42,744 bases of DNA from Pseudonocardiales bacterium (GTDB lineage: Bacteria; Actinomycetota; Actinomycetes; Mycobacteriales; Pseudonocardiaceae), in contig JAFAUB010000088.1 of assembly GCA_019243635.1 (NCBI GenBank), forward strand, positions 1-42,744. Direction: 5' to 3'. The position numbers and the translations under genes are program-made. Shown here piece by piece: positions 40,801-42,744 of the stretch; the stretch's first letter is position 1, and every line of letters starts with the position of its first letter. The notes below the pieces were generated by a model that saw nothing but the letters and a program-made list of their open reading frames with translations, searched no databases and was not told the origin of the DNA.

Positions 40801-42744
40801 GTCCTCACGTGATGGTCGCGCAGCGTGTGGACGCCGTCGTGGAACCGCACCGCCCGCCTCACGTGCTCGACCCAGTAGCCCGGCGAACAGAGCTGTTCGG
40901 GTGTCGCCAGGCCTCCGGTGAGGGTGGAGACGACCGGGATGCTCGGCTGCTGGAACGTCAGGCCGGTGTTGACAGCGAGGAACTCGTGGAGCATGTCGTC
41001 CATCAGGGGCGAGTGGAAGGCGTGGCTGACCCGCAGCCTCCTGGTTCTGCGTCCCCGGGCGTCGAGCTCGCGCGCGATCTCCAGAACAGCATCCTCGTCT
41101 CCGGAGATGACCAGCGAGCTGGGCCCGTTGACCGCAGCGATCCCTACCTGGTGCTCGCGGCCTTCCACAACCGACAGGACTTCCTCTTCCGCCGCCTGCA
41201 CGGCGACCATCGCGCCGCCGCTCGGCAACGCCTGCATCAGCCGACCCCGCGCCGCCACCAGGGCGCAGGCGTCCTCCAACAGCAGCACACCCGACACGTG
41301 CGCCGCCACCACCTCGCCGATCGAGTGCCCGACCACGAAGTCGGGACGCACTCCGTAGGAACGGAACAGGTGGAACAATGCGGTCTCCACGGCGAACAAC
41401 CCGGCCTGCGCGAAAACCGTCTGGTCGAGCAGATCGGACTCAGCCGACCCCTGCGCGGAGAACACCACATCGCGAAGCGGGATGTCCACGTGACCGGACA
41501 GGTGGTGGTCCAGCTGTGCGCACACCTCATCGAAAGCCGTGCGGAACACCGGGAACGTCTCGTAGAGCCGGCTGCTCATCCCGGCTCGCTGACTGCCCTG
41601 GCCGGTGCACATGAATGCCAGGCTGCCCTCGATCGGCGTGCCCTCGATCACGGTATCCGTCGACTCACCGCGGCTGAGGGCGCGTAGTCCGGCCAGCATC
41701 GCCTCCCGGTTGTCTGCCATCACCACCGCTCGGTTGTCCAACAGCGCTCGTGTGCTCACCAGTGACAGGCCCACATCCGCGACCGAGGTATCCGGGCGAC
41801 CTTCCAGAAAGGCGGCGAGACGCGCAGCCTGTGCGCGCAGCCCGGCGGTGGTCTTCGCGGACACCACCAACGGCACCACACCACCCCCACCTTCCCGCCG
41901 CGACATCGAGCCACGTTCAGGCTCAGGCACGTACTCGACAAGCACATGCGCATTCGTCCCGCTGACCCCGAACGAGGACACCCCCGCCCGGCGGGGACGA
42001 CCGGTGTCCGGCCATTCCCGTGCCTGGGTGAGCAGCTCCACCGCGCCGGTCGACCAGTCCACCTTCGGTGAGGGCTCGTCCACGTGCAGGGTCTGGGGCA
42101 GCATGCCGTGTCGCATCGCCATCACCATCTTGATCACACCGGCCACCCCCGCCGCGGCCTGGGTATGACCGATGTTCGACTTCACCGACCCCAGCCACAC
42201 CGGACGACCCGCCGGCCGGCCCTGCCCGTAGGTGGCCAACAACGCCTGCGCCTCGATCGGGTCGCCCAACGTGGTCCCGGTACCGTGCGCCTCCACCACG
42301 TCGACATCCGCCACGCACAACCGGGCGTTGGCCAGCGCCTGGCGGATCACCCGCTGCTGCGAGGGACCGTTGGGGGCGGTCAACCCGTTGGAGGCCCCGT
42401 CCTGGTTCACCGCCGATCCCCGCACCACCGCCAACACCTGATGCCCCGACTCCCGAGCGACCGACAACCGCTCCAACAGGACCACACCCACCCCCTCCCC
42501 CCACGCGGTCCCATCAGCACCAGCCGCGAAAGGCTTACACCGACCATCGGGCGCCAAGCCGCGCTGCCGGGAGAACTCGACGAACGTATCCGCCGTGGCC
42601 ATCACCGTCACACCACCGGCCAGTGCCATCGAACACTCGCCCTGCCGCAACGACTGCACGGCGAGATGCACCGCCACCAACGACGACGAACACGCCGTGT
42701 CCACCGTGATCGCCGGGCCCTCCAACCCCAACGTGTACGCCACC
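37833..42744 (-). CDS. Type I PKS, C-terminal module (KS-AT-DH-KR-ACP), AsmA-like, truncated at the window edge
   Basis: The visible 1636 residues begin inside a KS, 17 residues before its active Cys (DTACSSS), and the 5' part lies beyond 42744. The AT (about 375-680) has GHSIGE at 472-477 and HAFH at 574-577, which predict malonyl-CoA. The DH (about 750-960) keeps His782 and Asp948, but the Gly of HxxxGxxxxP is Ser786. The KR (about 1212-1390) has LDD at 1304-1306, Tyr1361 and Asn1365. No ER is present. The ACP Ser is 1522. A short acidic C-terminal docking segment ends 29 bp before the next PKS gene starts. This suits module 2 of an ansamitocin-type line and would hand over to the two-module protein downstream. 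Confidence 0.93.
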   Translation of the reverse strand, partial: VAYTLGLEGPAITVDTACSSSLVAVHLAVQSLRQGECSMALAGGVTVMATADTFVEFSRQRGLAPDGRCKPFAAGADGTAWGEGVGVVLLERLSVARESGHQVLAVVRGSAVNQDGASNGLTAPNGPSQQRVIRQALANARLCVADVDVVEAHGTGTTLGDPIEAQALLATYGQGRPAGRPVWLGSVKSNIGHTQAAAGVAGVIKMVMAMRHGMLPQTLHVDEPSPKVDWSTGAVELLTQAREWPDTGRPRRAGVSSFGVSGTNAHVLVEYVPEPERGSMSRREGGGGVVPLVVSAKTTAGLRAQAARLAAFLEGRPDTSVADVGLSLVSTRALLDNRAVVMADNREAMLAGLRALSRGESTDTVIEGTPIEGSLAFMCTGQGSQRAGMSSRLYETFPVFRTAFDEVCAQLDHHLSGHVDIPLRDVVFSAQGSAESDLLDQTVFAQAGLFAVETALFHLFRSYGVRPDFVVGHSIGEVVAAHVSGVLLLEDACALVAARGRLMQALPSGGAMVAVQAAEEEVLSVVEGREHQVGIAAVNGPSSLVISGDEDAVLEIARELDARGRRTRRLRVSHAFHSPLMDDMLHEFLAVNTGLTFQQPSIPVVSTLTGGLATPEQLCSPGYWVEHVRRAVRFHDGVHTLRDHHVRTFLELGPSGVLTAMAQESLGEESDVSLCLPALRGDRGEVTAVVTALAQAHVRGVPVQWARLFDGAQARLVELPTYAFRHQRYWVEASERLSSTSDLATTTLRHPLLAAAVDLPGTEQAVFAGRLSARTHPWLTDHVVLSTVVVPGTALLELVVRAGDEVGCDVVEELVNETPLVLPAESGVRLHVMVDAADEDGRRVVTVHSRPEDAAADVAWTRHVSGVLATVGKPPSFELSAWPPAGAVPMDVSGFYEDLVESGYRYGPAFQGLRAAWRRGDELFAEVALPEQQHEDAGGFGVHPALLDAALQAITLGGLEERIDERVRLPFAWRGIQEWSGGASALRVRLVSNGRDEVSLQLADAAGAPVAVIESLVSRPVSVEQWGVAPDGVSGSLFEVEWVEVPTPAPARGDAAGDVAWVSSVGDMGSLLDAGGGAPGVVVLDTGLDIGTGGRDVRAVVCAVLAVLRAFVTRPGLASSRLVVLTRHGMGPGSGDPVAAAVWGLVRSAQSEEPDRIVLLDTDTDTGSALVAGVSAWDEPQLAVRGGAVWVPRLTRATPTENAPADAEAGTGGTVLITGGTGALGGVLARHLVAQHGVRRLVLVSRRGLDAPGAAGLIAELAALGAHARVIACDVADRHAVAEVIAGIPVEYPLRGVIHAAGVLDDGVLSTLTPQRVDTVFSPKVDGALNLHDLTRDTKLDMFVLFSSVAGVLGSPGQANYAAANAYLDGLARQRRAAGLPAVSLAWGMWAGGMAAELMDAGMGRGRGGLRPLSSAEGMALFDAGLRADDPVMVAMRLDSSVTAGDAVPPLLRGLVRRGRPVASPGVVTGQSLATRLRTLPADERRRALLDLVRREAAAVLGHSAASSVGADQQFRDVGFDSLTAVELRNRLCGATGVRLPVAVVFDHPTPTDLADRMKTELFPDASSDDPLGAREDEVRKALVTVPFDRFREAGILEVLLRLADSSDVETAPPGDDGTDLIDTMDAADLVRRALS

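Noticed and set aside
1..42744. tRNA, rRNA, CRISPR, transposase or integrase features
   Set aside because: None was recognised on either strand by reading; the only repeats are module duplications and short in-gene tandem arrays.

Overview
This is a 42.7 kb high-GC actinomycete window (codon use and Pseudonocardiales/Streptomyces-like gene families) lying almost wholly inside a type I polyketide / ansamycin macrolactam gene cluster. The gene set is that of a maytansinoid (ansamitocin-like) pathway: modular PKS genes without thioesterase, an arylamine-N-acetyltransferase-like amide synthase for macrolactam closure, the five-gene methoxymalonyl-ACP cassette, a flavin halogenase, a NodU/CmcH carbamoyltransferase, O- and N-methyltransferases, a P450, a membrane 3-O-acyltransferase, a SARP regulator and a ROK (kanosamine-type) kinase for the AHBA starter. 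Organism and product are inferred from gene content alone.

Layout. 1-3313 (+): end of the last PKS gene (KR-ACP), amide synthase, and an FAD aromatic monooxygenase, translationally coupled. 3324-11943 (-): tailoring operon reading leftwards, halogenase > SAM methyltransferase (TIGR00027 type) > O-methyltransferase > single-module NRPS (C-A-nMT-PCP-TE). 12137-13282 (+): P450. 13297-14120 (-): SAM methyltransferase (Asm10-like candidate N-methyltransferase), frameshifted in this sequence. 14511-18779 (+): methoxymalonyl-ACP operon (dehydrogenase, ACP, acyl-CoA dehydrogenase, FkbH-like enzyme, O-methyltransferase). 19038-23196 (+): large SARP regulator and acyltransferase. 23257-23619 (-): small YCII protein. 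23960-26947 (+): carbamoyltransferase and ROK kinase. 26989-42744 (-): two PKS genes, a two-module protein and the 3' part of an upstream one, truncated by the window edge.

How it works together. The PKS genes read right to left as a malonyl module, then a module with an atypical AT (the best candidate for methoxymalonyl), then another malonyl module with a dead dehydratase. This is the order expected for modules 2-3-4 of proansamitocin synthesis. The chain would be finished by genes left of the window, released by the amide synthase, then chlorinated, methylated, carbamoylated, oxidised and acylated.

The most unusual part is the NRPS in the halogenase operon. A C-A-(N-methyltransferase)-PCP-TE module is what one would expect for an N-acyl-N-methyl-aminoacyl ester, the side chain that distinguishes maytansine from the simple-acyl ansamitocins. 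With the extra FAD monooxygenase and extra methyltransferase, the window suggests a bacterial route to a maytansine-like or more heavily decorated maytansinoid. A duplicated promoter element upstream of the halogenase operon and the methyltransferase gene, and TTA codons in the regulator, NRPS and monooxygenase, suggest shared control. No tRNA, rRNA, CRISPR array or insertion sequence was recognised.
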